The position numbers were made by a program, and so were the translations under genes. From assembly GCA_944383545.1 (NCBI GenBank), contig CALWPY010000005.1, positions 1-64,000 on the forward strand: 64,000 nucleotides of DNA, given 5' to 3'. Source of the stretch: an uncultured Lachnospiraceae bacterium. Its GTDB lineage: Bacteria; Bacillota; Clostridia; Lachnospirales; Lachnospiraceae. Shown piece after piece: positions 1 to 8,403 of this stretch (positions are counted from its first letter, which is position 1; the number at the start of each line of letters is the position of its first letter). The notes beneath the pieces are model-generated. The model saw only the letters and a program-made list of their open reading frames with translations. It had not been told where the DNA came from and did not search any database.

Positions 1-296
1 TGGTTCGGAATAGTGTAGTGCTGGCGGTCTATCTCTTGTTTTCGGTTGCTTGCTTCCTTACCGTACATGAGCATTACATTAGGAATTGTAATTAAACTTA
101 AAACCAATAACATTGAAATGAACAGAACTGTTGTTTTTTGGACGCAGCGCATGAAAATTGCTTCGCTATGGCGCTGCGGGTGTCCCCCTCGCTTTGCTCG
201 GCGGAATTGGACGCAGCGCATGAAAATTGCTTCGCTATGGCGCTGCGGGTGTCCCCCTCGCTTTGCTCGGCGGAATCTGATAAATGATTTATACAT
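1..296 (-). CDS. Partial membrane or exported protein with in-frame tandem 69-bp repeats near its N-terminus
   Basis: The reading frame runs off the left edge. On the minus strand it starts at ATG 296-294, behind a run of seven G (301-307) that can act as ribosome site. It begins MYKSFIR, passes through two in-frame copies of a 23-codon repeat (each reading FRRAKRGGHPQRHSEAIF then MRCVQ), and then enters a typical single membrane segment (KTTVLFISMLLVLSLITIP) followed by a polar stretch. Without the repeats the N-terminus would be a normal short cationic leader plus membrane helix, as in an anchored protein or an ABC permease. The family cannot be named because only about 98 codons are present. 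Translation could instead start at an internal ATG inside a repeat (e.g. 152-150), but that has no ribosome site. The frame is seen directly; function is unknown. Confidence 0.5.
   Translation of the reverse strand, partial: MYKSFIRFRRAKRGGHPQRHSEAIFMRCVQFRRAKRGGHPQRHSEAIFMRCVQKTTVLFISMLLVLSLITIPNVMLMYGKEASNRKQEIDRQHYTIPN
138..275. repeat. Two tandem copies of a 69-bp palindromic repeat
   Basis: Copies lie at 138-206 and 207-275 and look identical, each 69 bp (23 codons). Each carries an inverted repeat, CGCAGCGC-AT ... ATG-GCGCTGCG, around a short inner stem with a GAA-type turn, followed by a CCCTCGCTTTGCTCGGCGG stretch. A third, 70-bp copy lies at 1862-1931. Because the unit is a multiple of three and free of stops in this frame, it is carried inside the left-edge gene. 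The behaviour resembles the palindromic elements of Rickettsia that insert in coding frames (established precedent), but this sequence family was not recognised. Confidence 0.9.
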
Positions 297-417
297 TTTT
301 CCCCCCCAAATAATCTAAAAATACTCATAATATTTTAAAAATCTACAATTTTCGTCTTTTTAAATTAAAACATACGTCGTCTGTTTTCACAAGTATTATT
401 TTGTAAGACAATAAACA

Positions 418-468
418 AAAAAAGAAAGATGTTCCCAAATTTCCATGAAAACATCTTTCTTTTTTTTT
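418..468 (-). terminator. Rho-independent terminator of proA (bidirectional)
   Basis: A perfect 12-bp stem (422-433 with 450-461; AAGAAAGATGTT / AACATCTTTCTT) is flanked by A-runs on the left and T-runs on the right, so it can end transcripts from both sides. It lies just downstream of proA. Confidence 0.8.
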
Positions 469-483
469 AATTTATAATATTCT

Positions 484-1764
484 TTACTGCAAATCCTTGA
501 AATTAAAACTCTTTCTTCCCTCTGCATAATCAGCTACGATATGTCCGTCGCCATATAATTTATATTTATATGTTACCAGCCCTTCAAGTCCTACAGGTCC
601 TCTGGCATGAAGCTTTCCAGTGCTTATTCCCACCTCGGCTCCGAAACCGTATCTGTAACCGTCGGCAAACCTTGTTGAGCAGTTTCTGTAGACATTTGCC
701 GAATCTGTCATCTGCATAAAATATTCAGCCGTCTCATCATTTTCTGTTACAATGCTGTCGGTATGATGTGAGCCGTACCTGTTTATATGGTCCACTGCCT
801 CTTCAACATTTTCTACCGTCTTTACGGATATAATATAATCCAGATATTCTGTTTTGTAATCTTCCTCGGAAACAGTATCACAGTCAATAATTTTTCTTAT
901 ATCTTCAGTGGCTCTTACTTCCACGTTCTTTTCCTTTAAGGCTTTATAAAGTACAGGCATGAATTTTTCTGCAATATCCTTATGTACAAGAAGTGTTTCA
1001 ACTGCATTACATACTGCCACATATTGTGTCTTTGAATCCACAACTATTTTAACTGCCTTATCTATATCCGCATCCTTATCAACATATACATGACATATGC
1101 CGTCCGCATGTCCCATTACAGGTATCTTTGTATTTTCCATAATGTACTGCACAAAGCTGTTTGAGCCTCTCGGAATAATCAGGTCCACATATTCGTGGCA
1201 GGAAAGAAGCTCCTTTATTTCATCCCTTGCTTCAAGCTGAAGCATACATCCCTCAGGAATTCCCGCGTCAACAACTGCCTTATAAATGGTCTGAAAGAGT
1301 ATCCTGTTTGTCTTAAGCGCTTCACTTCCGCCTTTTAAAATAACGCAGTTACCGCTCTTTATGCAAAGTGAAGATATCTGTACCAGTGCGTCAGGGCGTG
1401 CCTCAAATATGACACCGATAACTCCTATCGGGCAGGTTTCCCTGTAAAGTGTAAGTCCCTCATCCAGTTCTCTCTTTAACTGGATTTTACGGAGAGGGTC
1501 AGGAAGTTCAATTAAATCCATTATACCCTTTACTACGTCATTTAATTTACCTTCATCAAACTTAAGTCTTTTTAAAGTAGGCGCCGCAAGTCCCGATTTC
1601 TCAGCCGCATCCATATCCTCTTTATTTGCATTTATTATATCTTCTTTATTTGCAATTAGTGCATCCGCAGCAGCCTTAAGTGCCCTGTTTCTTACTTCCT
1701 CAGTCTGTGCAGCAAGCTTCGGACTTGTCAGTTTTAAAATCTGTGCTTCTTTCTTAATATCCAT
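484..1764 (-). CDS. proA: Glutamate-5-semialdehyde dehydrogenase (gamma-glutamyl phosphate reductase)
   Basis: The protein has 426 residues, the usual length for ProA. It reduces gamma-glutamyl phosphate to glutamate semialdehyde with NADPH, the second step of proline synthesis in the cytoplasm. The aldehyde-dehydrogenase fold is clear: the N-terminal cofactor region includes CPIGVIGVIFEARPD, and the catalytic cysteine sits in YVAVCNAVETLLVH. The C-terminal part has FADGYRYGFGAEVGISTGK, typical of ProA. The gene appears monocistronic here: no proB (glutamate 5-kinase) is adjacent, so the kinase must be elsewhere. It has a good sigma-A promoter upstream and a terminator downstream. Confidence 0.96.
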   Translation of the reverse strand: MDIKKEAQILKLTSPKLAAQTEEVRNRALKAAADALIANKEDIINANKEDMDAAEKSGLAAPTLKRLKFDEGKLNDVVKGIMDLIELPDPLRKIQLKRELDEGLTLYRETCPIGVIGVIFEARPDALVQISSLCIKSGNCVILKGGSEALKTNRILFQTIYKAVVDAGIPEGCMLQLEARDEIKELLSCHEYVDLIIPRGSNSFVQYIMENTKIPVMGHADGICHVYVDKDADIDKAVKIVVDSKTQYVAVCNAVETLLVHKDIAEKFMPVLYKALKEKNVEVRATEDIRKIIDCDTVSEEDYKTEYLDYIISVKTVENVEEAVDHINRYGSHHTDSIVTENDETAEYFMQMTDSANVYRNCSTRFADGYRYGFGAEVGISTGKLHARGPVGLEGLVTYKYKLYGDGHIVADYAEGRKSFNFKDLQ

Positions 1765-1818
1765 ATATGTAACCTTTCCTAACAGCTATTTATATCAGCT
1801 TTTTTATATCACTATTTT

Positions 1819-1847
1819 ATAATAATATTTTACACCACATATATCAA
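1819..1847 (-). promoter_or_regulatory. Sigma-A promoter of proA
   Basis: On the minus strand TTGATA (1847-1842) and TATTAT (1824-1819) are separated by 17 bases, about 55 bases ahead of the proA start. Confidence 0.6.
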
Positions 1848-1861
1848 GCATTTTTCCTTTT

Positions 1862-1931
1862 TTGGACGCAGCTCATGAAAAATTGCTCCGCAATGGCGCT
1901 GCGGATGTCCCCCTCGCTTTGCTCGACGGAA
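1862..1931. repeat. Third copy of the palindromic repeat, forming the 3' end of the alarmone synthetase gene
   Basis: This 70-bp copy matches the 69-bp units at 138-275 with scattered substitutions and one extra A in the AT-rich loop. The substitutions preserve the inner stem (TTGC-GGA-GCAA here versus TAGC-GAA-GCAA there). It supplies the last codons and the TGA stop (1875-1873) of the gene upstream. Confidence 0.85.
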
Positions 1932-2538
1932 TTAGTTCATCAAGCAATTTAAGGTCTTTTTCAATATTTTCAAGTTTCTCCGACAGGCTTACAAAATAGT
2001 CTCGTTTTTCCGGGCTGATTTCACTGTTTTTATAGCACAGTCTGTGTTCCATGCTCGCCCATAAATCCATTTCCAGGGTCCTTAGCTGTATCTCTACAGG
2101 ATAGTAAGCCGCAAAATCAGTACTGCAGATTCTTACTCCCAAAACAATGTGATAGCTTTTGTATCCGTTTTCTTTTGGCTCTGCAATATAATCTGACTCC
2201 TTTATTACTATGCAGTCCCAGTATTTCTTTATAATCCCCACCACTTCATATATATCTTCCGTAAAATAGCATATAACCCTGATTCCTGCTATATCCGTAA
2301 GCTCATTTCTTGCATTGTCAACCGTTATGTCAAGATTCTTTTTCTCAAGCTTTTTCTCTATACTTTTCTTGGATTTTATTCTTTTCTGAATGCTGTGTAT
2401 CGGATAATTAATTCTCTTTTTTCTGAATTCCTCGTTCATTCCCTCCAGATTAAAACTTATCATCTGCATGGCCTGGAAATAATCCTCAACCATATAATCA
2501 TATTCTTCCTGTCTAAGCCCCTTTTTTAATACCTTCAA
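1873..2538 (-). CDS. RelQ/YjbM-like small alarmone synthetase with a repeat-derived C-terminus
   Basis: The protein carries a RelA/SpoT-type synthetase domain, which transfers pyrophosphate from ATP to GDP/GTP to make (p)ppGpp in the cytoplasm. Diagnostic stretches are DIAGIRVICYF (about residue 82), PKENGYKSYH (121-130) and VEIQLRTLEMDLWASMEHRL (148-167). There is no HD hydrolase or TGS domain, so it belongs to the small synthetases. The frame extends to an ATG at 2628, but that lacks a ribosome site; TTG at 2538-2536 has AAGGAG nine bases ahead and gives 221 residues, near the family norm, so it is preferred. The last ~19 residues (PSSKARGTSAAP onward) come from the palindromic repeat, which replaces the C-terminal helix region of RelQ proteins. 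Activity or oligomer assembly may be altered. Confidence 0.82.
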   Translation of the reverse strand: MKVLKKGLRQEEYDYMVEDYFQAMQMISFNLEGMNEEFRKKRINYPIHSIQKRIKSKKSIEKKLEKKNLDITVDNARNELTDIAGIRVICYFTEDIYEVVGIIKKYWDCIVIKESDYIAEPKENGYKSYHIVLGVRICSTDFAAYYPVEIQLRTLEMDLWASMEHRLCYKNSEISPEKRDYFVSLSEKLENIEKDLKLLDELIPSSKARGTSAAPLRSNFS

Positions 2539-2764
2539 TAAACAATTCTCCTTCCTGACTTTAATTCTTTTCAGGCAAAACCGTATCTCCCGAATTTCTA
2601 AACAATATTTTCCGGAGTCCGGTTTCATTTAATATAATACCGCAACAATATGATTATTATGTGACTCATTTCTTAAATATTATTAATGTAATTAAATTAG
2701 AATTTATTTCATTTTTCCGGCCTGACATGAATATATTGTAATAATTAGCAAGGGGGAATTTACA

Positions 2765-3358
2765 ATGTCCAATAAAACCAGAATAATTGTACTTAAATCC
2801 AAAGAATTGATATACACCGGAATATTTGTCGCTCTGGGAATACTTCTCATATTCCTGCTTCTATATATGTTTTCACCCAAAGATGAGAATCCCGAAAATA
2901 ATGACAATACCGCCATAGGAACAGACACTGATGCCTCCGCAAGTTCAGATACAGACAGTGTAAGCGTGGGAAACATGAACGGAAGTTCAGATTTGCAGGA
3001 AGATGTATCAACACAGGATTCAGCCGAGGCAGATACAGTACAGGAGACAACCGAAGCAGATACAGTGCAGCAAGCATCCGTTACATATGAGCCGGGCATT
3101 TATACTTCCACCATGAACTTAGGCGGCTCAAATCTCGCAGTTACAGTCACAGTAGACGCTGACAGAATATCTCATGTAGATATAGCAAATATTGATGAGA
3201 CCATAACCGCTATGTACCCTCTGCTCAGCCCTACCTTAGATGAAATAAACGCTCAGATATCATCAGTAAGCAGTATAGATGAAATAACCTGCTCATCGGA
3301 TAATGAATATACTTCCATAATTATCTGCGATGCCATAAAACGTGCGTTGGAGGAATAG
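2765..3358 (+). CDS. Membrane-anchored FMN-binding-domain-like protein
   Basis: The 197-residue protein has a short basic N-terminus, one membrane helix (about residues 17-36, YTGIFVALGILLIFLLLYMF), a long Asp/Ser/Thr/Glu-rich linker (40-105) and a small C-terminal domain. That domain starts YEPGIYTSTMNLGGSNLAVTV and contains HVDIANIDETITAMYPLLSP, a pattern I associate with the extracytoplasmic FMN-binding-like family of Clostridia. The covalent FMN site (SGAT-type threonine motif of RnfG/NqrC) is not evident, so flavin binding is uncertain. It stands alone, divergent from the alarmone synthetase, with AAGGGGG as ribosome site. Confidence 0.6.
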   Translation: MSNKTRIIVLKSKELIYTGIFVALGILLIFLLLYMFSPKDENPENNDNTAIGTDTDASASSDTDSVSVGNMNGSSDLQEDVSTQDSAEADTVQETTEADTVQQASVTYEPGIYTSTMNLGGSNLAVTVTVDADRISHVDIANIDETITAMYPLLSPTLDEINAQISSVSSIDEITCSSDNEYTSIIICDAIKRALEE

Positions 3359-3395
3359 TTTTTTAATATCTGCTCTTTTGCAAAGAAAATACAAA

Positions 3396-3451
3396 ATGAA
3401 GGGTATGTGGTATGTTTACAACCGAGCTGACATATGCCATATACCCTTCAT
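3396..3451 (-). terminator. Long hairpin between the FMN-like gene and the permease gene
   Basis: An almost perfect ~20-bp stem (3396-3415 with 3430-3451; ATGAAGGGTATGTGG paired with CCATATACCCTTCAT) lies between two convergent genes. On the minus strand it is followed by a T-rich stretch, so it most likely terminates the permease transcript and may serve both. Confidence 0.65.
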
Positions 3452-3528
3452 CTTGTGATGGCAGTCCGTATTACATAGGAAAAGAAAATTGCAACAGTGG
3501 CATCTGTTATTCTGTTTGTTTTTTTATA

Positions 3529-4695
3529 TCATTGCAAAGTTCTTATAATCACTGCCTCCAAAATCAGTGCTATGAGAAAAATAATATTCCATAAGGTAAA
3601 TGATTTAAGATACTCTCCCTTTCTGTCTTTATATTGTGCCGCAAAGAATTTAAAGGAAATAAGGCTTGCCATTGATGCAATGAGTGTACCGAGCCCGCCA
3701 ATATTAACTCCTGTAATTAGCGCTGAAAAATCCTTACTAAATCCCGAAAGAAGAATTGCAGCCGGCACATTGCTTATAACCTGACTGGTAAGAATTCCTA
3801 CAAAAAGCTCCCTTCCCGATACAAGGGAGACAAGAAGCTCCGTAACCTCCGGAATCCTCTTCATGTTTCCAATAAAAATAAAAAAGCATATAAAAGTAAA
3901 AAGCAGAAAATAATCCACTGAAAGATAAAGCCTGCGGTTTATAATCAGTATGGAAATCATTACTATTATAAGCACGGGGATATAAGTAATAACCTGTAAA
4001 ACTACCATGATACAAAGAATAAGCAAAGCAAAAAGGAAAATTATCCGTATAAGACTTCCTCTCACAAAATTACTTTCAGTCTGCTCATTTTTTCCTAAAT
4101 TCAAACCAAACCGTTCATGATTTTCCGTAATCATATCCCTGCTGTCATACTTTCCCATAAACAATGCTAAAATAAGCATAATCAAAGAAAGTCCTGCATA
4201 CGGCAGGACTGCCATTAAAAATTCCGCTGCAGTAAGCTTTGCCGTAGAATAAAGATATAGATTTTGAGGATTTCCGATAGGTGTAGCCATACTGCCTAAA
4301 TTTGCTGCAATAGTTTCAAGCACCACAAGACGAATGACCTGATTCACACTGCCTGCAGACTGAAAAATAAACAAGGTAAATGGCACAAATGTAATAAGTG
4401 CAACATCATTTGTGATAAGCATACTGCTGAAAAAACATATAAGTACCATCACGGCTGACAGACTTTTTATACTGCCCGTCTTCCGAATCAGAAACTGCGC
4501 TGTCATTTTAAAAACACCATAATACTGAAACCCTGCTACTATAATCATAAGGCAGAATAAAAGCGCAATGGTCTTATAATCCGTATAACCAAGATAAGCT
4601 TTATCAGGTCTTATAATAAATGCCGAAAACACAGCCAAAATAAATGATATACAAAAAACTGTTTCATTTTTTATAATCTTCTTAATATAATTCAT
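3529..4695 (-). CDS. Ion transporter superfamily (SLC13/ArsB/NhaD-like) permease
   Basis: The 388-residue protein is almost entirely membrane helices (about ten). The stretches FCLMIIVAGFQYYGVFKMTAQF, LITNDVALITFVPF and ATPIGNPQNLYLYS are the signatures of the anion/sodium symporter superfamily that includes CitM, ArsB, NhaD and DASS carriers: the NDVALITFVPF and GNPQNLYLY loops form the substrate and cation sites. A second such loop (SNVPAAILLSGF, near residue 310) shows the expected inverted repeat. The substrate cannot be told from sequence; dicarboxylate, citrate or arsenite are all possible. It follows trkH by 58 bases and could be co-transcribed, but has no functional link to potassium uptake that I can see. 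Confidence 0.75.
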   Translation of the reverse strand: MNYIKKIIKNETVFCISFILAVFSAFIIRPDKAYLGYTDYKTIALLFCLMIIVAGFQYYGVFKMTAQFLIRKTGSIKSLSAVMVLICFFSSMLITNDVALITFVPFTLFIFQSAGSVNQVIRLVVLETIAANLGSMATPIGNPQNLYLYSTAKLTAAEFLMAVLPYAGLSLIMLILALFMGKYDSRDMITENHERFGLNLGKNEQTESNFVRGSLIRIIFLFALLILCIMVVLQVITYIPVLIIVMISILIINRRLYLSVDYFLLFTFICFFIFIGNMKRIPEVTELLVSLVSGRELFVGILTSQVISNVPAAILLSGFSKDFSALITGVNIGGLGTLIASMASLISFKFFAAQYKDRKGEYLKSFTLWNIIFLIALILEAVIIRTLQ

Positions 4696-4753
4696 AACAG
4701 ATTATTCCTTTTTTATCAGCCATTAAATCCTGCTATTAAAATGGTAATGCAAT

Positions 4754-6190
4754 CTACTTTTTCCATGTAGTAGGCGCTAAAAGCATAACAAGCGGGAATA
4801 TCTCCAGTCTTCCGGCAAGCATTGTTACTACCATAACCCATTTAGACAGCGGAGAAAATATGGAAAAGTTTCCGCCGACTCCTATTTCTCCCAGTCCGAG
4901 TCCCATATTATTAAAGGTTGCAAGAACTGATGTAAAGGAAGTGACCAAATCAAATCCGTCCAGACATATTATCAGCATGGATATGGAGAAGATAAATACA
5001 TAAATCATTAAAAACGCATTGGCCGTTCTTATTGTACTGTTATCCACACTTTTCCCGTCCATTTTTACACTTTTTACCATTCTCGGATGAATGATGTATG
5101 ATATCTCGCTTTTTGCCTGTTTAAAATAAAGCATGATTCTTGATATCTTAATTCCACCAGAAGCACTTCCGGCACAGGAGCCTATAAACATAAGTATTAT
5201 AAGTATGGTCTGTGAGAATACAGGCCAAGCGGAAATATCCACAGTAGTAAGGCAGGTAGAGGTTATCACAGATGATACATGGAAAGATGCCGTATTAAGC
5301 GTATTGCCCAGATTTCCTATGTCTCCCATTATATTCAGGGTAATAAGCACTACCGCAATAATGTATATAATAAAATATGCCTTTACTTCTTCAAGCTTAA
5401 AAGCATCCTTAAATTTCTTACATATTATCAGGTAATAAAATTTAAAATTCACACCGAAAAGGAACATAAATATTGTAACAACCACCTGCACATACACGCT
5501 GTAATCCGTCATGCTGTTATTTCTTATTCCAAATCCTCCGGTACCTGCAGTACTGAAGCAAATGCACAATGTATCATACAAAGGCACCTGACCTATAAGG
5601 AGAAGTATAATCTGGAGAATGGTCATTGAAATATATATTTTATACAGCATAATGGCTGTCTTTTTTATTCCGGGAACAAATTTATTTACCGAAACTCCCG
5701 TACTCTCTGCTTTCATAAGATACATTCCCGCGGCTCCGGCAGATGGAAAAATGGCAAGCATGAGAAGTACTACCCCCATTCCACCCAGCCACTGTGTAAG
5801 ACTGCGCCAGAAAAGTATACACTTCGGAATTTCATTAACATCCGAAAATACACTTGCTCCCGTAGTTGTAAAACCCGATACCGATTCAAATACCGCATCC
5901 GTAAATGATTTTATTTCCCCGGACAGAATATAAGGGAATGCGCCTGCAATACTTATAATAACCCAACAGAAAGCAACAATTACAAAGCCCTCTTTAGCAT
6001 AAAATTTTTTATCCGCGGGTTTTTTTAAGGCAATCAGAACTCCAATTACCGAAATAACGGCTGCCGTTATAAAAAATGCAACAGATGCATCTTCATCAAA
6101 AATAATTCCCAAAACCCCCGGAATAATCATAAAAACTGCTTCGATACATAACACAATACCTGTTACATATCTTATAACCGAATAATTCAC
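4754..6190 (-). CDS. trkH: TrkH/KtrB-family potassium channel subunit
   Basis: This 478-residue polytopic protein is the membrane subunit of a Trk/Ktr potassium uptake system. It shows the four degenerate pore loops of the family, e.g. SVSGFTTTGASVFSD, CFSTAGTGGFGIRN, SSVITSTCLTTVDIS and TFNNMGLGLGEIG, and the typical GGMGVVLLMLAIFP helix and GSCAGSASGGIKISR stretch. It forms an operon with trkA directly upstream (14-base gap); the two proteins normally act as one complex at the membrane, with TrkA gating TrkH in response to nucleotides. The C-terminal end LLAPTTWKK is standard for TrkH, so the gene appears intact. Confidence 0.93.
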   Translation of the reverse strand: MNYSVIRYVTGIVLCIEAVFMIIPGVLGIIFDEDASVAFFITAAVISVIGVLIALKKPADKKFYAKEGFVIVAFCWVIISIAGAFPYILSGEIKSFTDAVFESVSGFTTTGASVFSDVNEIPKCILFWRSLTQWLGGMGVVLLMLAIFPSAGAAGMYLMKAESTGVSVNKFVPGIKKTAIMLYKIYISMTILQIILLLIGQVPLYDTLCICFSTAGTGGFGIRNNSMTDYSVYVQVVVTIFMFLFGVNFKFYYLIICKKFKDAFKLEEVKAYFIIYIIAVVLITLNIMGDIGNLGNTLNTASFHVSSVITSTCLTTVDISAWPVFSQTILIILMFIGSCAGSASGGIKISRIMLYFKQAKSEISYIIHPRMVKSVKMDGKSVDNSTIRTANAFLMIYVFIFSISMLIICLDGFDLVTSFTSVLATFNNMGLGLGEIGVGGNFSIFSPLSKWVMVVTMLAGRLEIFPLVMLLAPTTWKK

Positions 6191-6204
6191 CTCATAATAC
6201 CTCT

Positions 6205-7563
6205 TTAATCATCAAGTATTTCATCTATTCCATTCAGGCCTTTTTCTGTTGTCACTACTATTACACTGTCTCCCGGCTGAATGACATCCTTTCCACCCGG
6301 TCTTATTATCTTTCTGTTTCTGCTTATGCAGCATATCAGGGTGTTCTTTTTAATCCTTAAATCCGTAAGCGGAGCCTGTGTCACCCTTGCACCCACCTCT
6401 ACATTAAACTCCAGAGCTTCAGCCTCATTATCAGCAAGCCTGTACAGGGTTTCAACATTACTTCCAAATGAATTCTGCATTGAACGGACATATCTTATAA
6501 TATATTCTGCGGTTATCTCCTTTGGAGATATTATGCTTCCCACAGGCATTTCATCAATAACGTCATCATATGAATTTCTGTTTACCCTTGTCATTACCTT
6601 GGCATGTGTCATTTTATTCACAAATAAGGCAAGCAGTATGTTTTCTTCATCCGTATCAGTAAGTGCGCATACTGCATCAGTATGTTCGATATCTTCTTCC
6701 ATTAGCAGGTGCTTATCAGTGGCATCACCGTTAATAATGACAGCCTTTGGAAGCAGTTCGGTAAGCTCGTCACATCTTACCATGTCGCTTTCTATAATTT
6801 TTACCTGTATTCTGGCTTTTATAAGCATTTGAGCCAGATAATAGGAAGTCATGCCACCGCCCGCAATAAGAACTTTTTTTATCGGTTTTGCCTTTATTCC
6901 GATTTTATTCAGGAAGCTGTTTGCTTCAGAAATAGGCAGAGTAACAGAAATCCTGTCTCCTGCCCTGAGGATAAAATCACCTCCCGGTATGGTGACGGTT
7001 TTATCTCTTTCCACAATACACACCAAAGCACCGACTGCAACTTTTCCCTGCATATCTTTAAGCTGCATATTATTTAATATTGAATTTTCAGGAATTATTA
7101 CTCTTATGAGATTTATCCTTCCTTTTGCAAAGGTATCTACTTCAAGAGCAGAAGGAATCTGTATAAGTCTGAAAATTTCCGAAGATGCCGCAAACTCTGG
7201 ATTTACAGACATGGAAAGCCCTAATTCTTCTTTTATGAAGCCGATTTCCGTGGAATACTGAGGACTTCTTACCCTGGCTATCGTCTGACAATTACCTGCT
7301 TTTTTTGCAATGAGGCAGGCAAGCATATTTATCTCATCCCTGTCAGTAACCGCAATAAGAAGGTCTGCCTGTTTTATTCCTGCTTCGTTTTGTATATAAT
7401 AGCTTGTACAGTCTCCATGAATCCCCAATACATCACTTCTTGATGCAACATCCTGAAGTGTTTTTGATTTTATATCTATTACAGTAATTTCATGTCCCTC
7501 AGCATTGAGCTGTTCTGCCAGTGTTCTTCCGACCTTACCACAACCCGCTATAATGATATTCAT
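6205..7563 (-). CDS. trkA: Trk system potassium uptake regulatory protein TrkA
   Basis: The 452-residue protein is a tandem duplication of RCK (TrkA-N plus TrkA-C) units. The first Rossmann motif is MNIIIAGCGKVGRTLAEQL and the second KKVLIAGGGMTSYYLAQML (about residues 228-247); each is followed by an acidic residue that binds the ribose of NAD(H) or ATP. The C-terminal TrkA-C lobes (GGDFILRAGDRISV, GGKDVIQPGDSVIVV) are visible. It is cytoplasmic and controls the TrkH pore, with which it forms an operon. Length and organisation match full-length double-RCK TrkA rather than single-RCK KtrA. Confidence 0.94.
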   Translation of the reverse strand: MNIIIAGCGKVGRTLAEQLNAEGHEITVIDIKSKTLQDVASRSDVLGIHGDCTSYYIQNEAGIKQADLLIAVTDRDEINMLACLIAKKAGNCQTIARVRSPQYSTEIGFIKEELGLSMSVNPEFAASSEIFRLIQIPSALEVDTFAKGRINLIRVIIPENSILNNMQLKDMQGKVAVGALVCIVERDKTVTIPGGDFILRAGDRISVTLPISEANSFLNKIGIKAKPIKKVLIAGGGMTSYYLAQMLIKARIQVKIIESDMVRCDELTELLPKAVIINGDATDKHLLMEEDIEHTDAVCALTDTDEENILLALFVNKMTHAKVMTRVNRNSYDDVIDEMPVGSIISPKEITAEYIIRYVRSMQNSFGSNVETLYRLADNEAEALEFNVEVGARVTQAPLTDLRIKKNTLICCISRNRKIIRPGGKDVIQPGDSVIVVTTEKGLNGIDEILDD

Positions 7564-7603
7564 ATAAAATACCTATCCTTCCCTCTACGTTATAAAACCC
7601 CGT

Positions 7604-8032
7604 CTATTCTTCAAGAATATCCAGGGCTTTCTTATACTTTTTATATCTTTCCTCATCTTCTGATGTAATTTTTTCCAATCTTGAGGTATCCATATTATGC
7701 ATAAGATCTGCTTTTTTTACTTCTGTGGCTATAGGATTTTTCTTTATTTCTCTCACATAATCAAAATAATCCTCATCAGGCTTCCGCGTCATTTTAACTA
7801 CTGCCTCTATCTGAGTTCCGGTAAATCCTTCTCTTCTTAAATCTTCCTCAGTTATATCAGTATCTTCAAGCACATCATGGAGAATTGCCGCAACACAGGT
7901 ATCTTCTGTAAGCATCTTTTCAGCCACATGAACAGGATGCAGAATATACGGAATTCCGGACCTGTCCACTTGTCCTTCATGAGCCTTAAATGCGAATTTT
8001 ATAGCCTTTCTTGTAAAATCCGTATATATCAT
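7604..8032 (-). CDS. SpoT/MESH1-like HD domain phosphohydrolase
   Basis: The 142-residue protein consists of one HD domain. The metal-binding series is visible: H in FKAHEGQVDRSG followed by YILHPVHVAEKM, HDVLEDTDIT (the HDxxED motif of (p)ppGpp hydrolases) and KKADLMHNMD. This arrangement is that of the hydrolase half of RelA/SpoT and of the stand-alone MESH1-type enzymes, so degradation of (p)ppGpp or a related nucleotide is a reasonable proposal but is inference. It overlaps the end of the DtxR/MntR regulator gene by four bases (ATGA), so the two are translationally coupled in one operon. Confidence 0.75.
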   Translation of the reverse strand: MIYTDFTRKAIKFAFKAHEGQVDRSGIPYILHPVHVAEKMLTEDTCVAAILHDVLEDTDITEEDLRREGFTGTQIEAVVKMTRKPDEDYFDYVREIKKNPIATEVKKADLMHNMDTSRLEKITSEDEERYKKYKKALDILEE

Positions 8033-8403
8033 AATATATCCTTTGCCGCCTTTTTTATTGCACCAAATGTTTCATTGCTTATTACATGTTCAATCCGGCA
8101 CGCATCATCTGCCGCCGTCTTTTCATCTACTCCCAGTTTTATAAGCAGTTTTGTTATTACAGTATGACGTTCATATATTTTTGTCGCAACTTCCATTCCT
8201 GTATCAGTAAGCGTTATATAGCCTTCCCCGTCTACCGTAATATAATTATCCTGCCTTAAGTTTTTCATTGCCACACTTACGCTTGGTTTGGAAAATCCAA
8301 GCTCTCTTGCAATATCTATTGACCGTACATTCCCGGTCCTTAAGTTTAACATTAGTATTGCCTCTAAATAATCCTCTGCTGATTTTTGAATTTTCACCCT
8401 CAT
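8029..8403 (-). CDS. DtxR/MntR-family metal-dependent repressor
   Basis: The 124-residue protein has an N-terminal winged helix (SAEDYLEAILMLNLRTGNVRSIDIARELGFSKPSVSVAMKNLR, given here in parts of the family consensus) and a dimerisation/metal domain with KIYERHTVITKLLIKLGV and ACRIEHVISNETF, where Glu, His and Cys correspond to metal ligands. It lacks the C-terminal SH3 domain, as does MntR. Manganese or iron sensing with repression of metal transport is the family role; targets are not in the window. Starts GTG 8406 and ATG 8403 are both possible; ATG overlaps the upstream stop codon (TGATG). It sits in an operon with a kinase-like and an HD protein. Confidence 0.85.
   Translation of the reverse strand: MRVKIQKSAEDYLEAILMLNLRTGNVRSIDIARELGFSKPSVSVAMKNLRQDNYITVDGEGYITLTDTGMEVATKIYERHTVITKLLIKLGVDEKTAADDACRIEHVISNETFGAIKKAAKDIL

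Noticed and set aside
46..318. Plus-strand reading frame of 90 codons over the tandem repeats
   Set aside because: Most of it is translation of the palindromic repeat, it lacks a ribosome site, and the opposite strand has a frame with a start, ribosome site and a plausible membrane helix.
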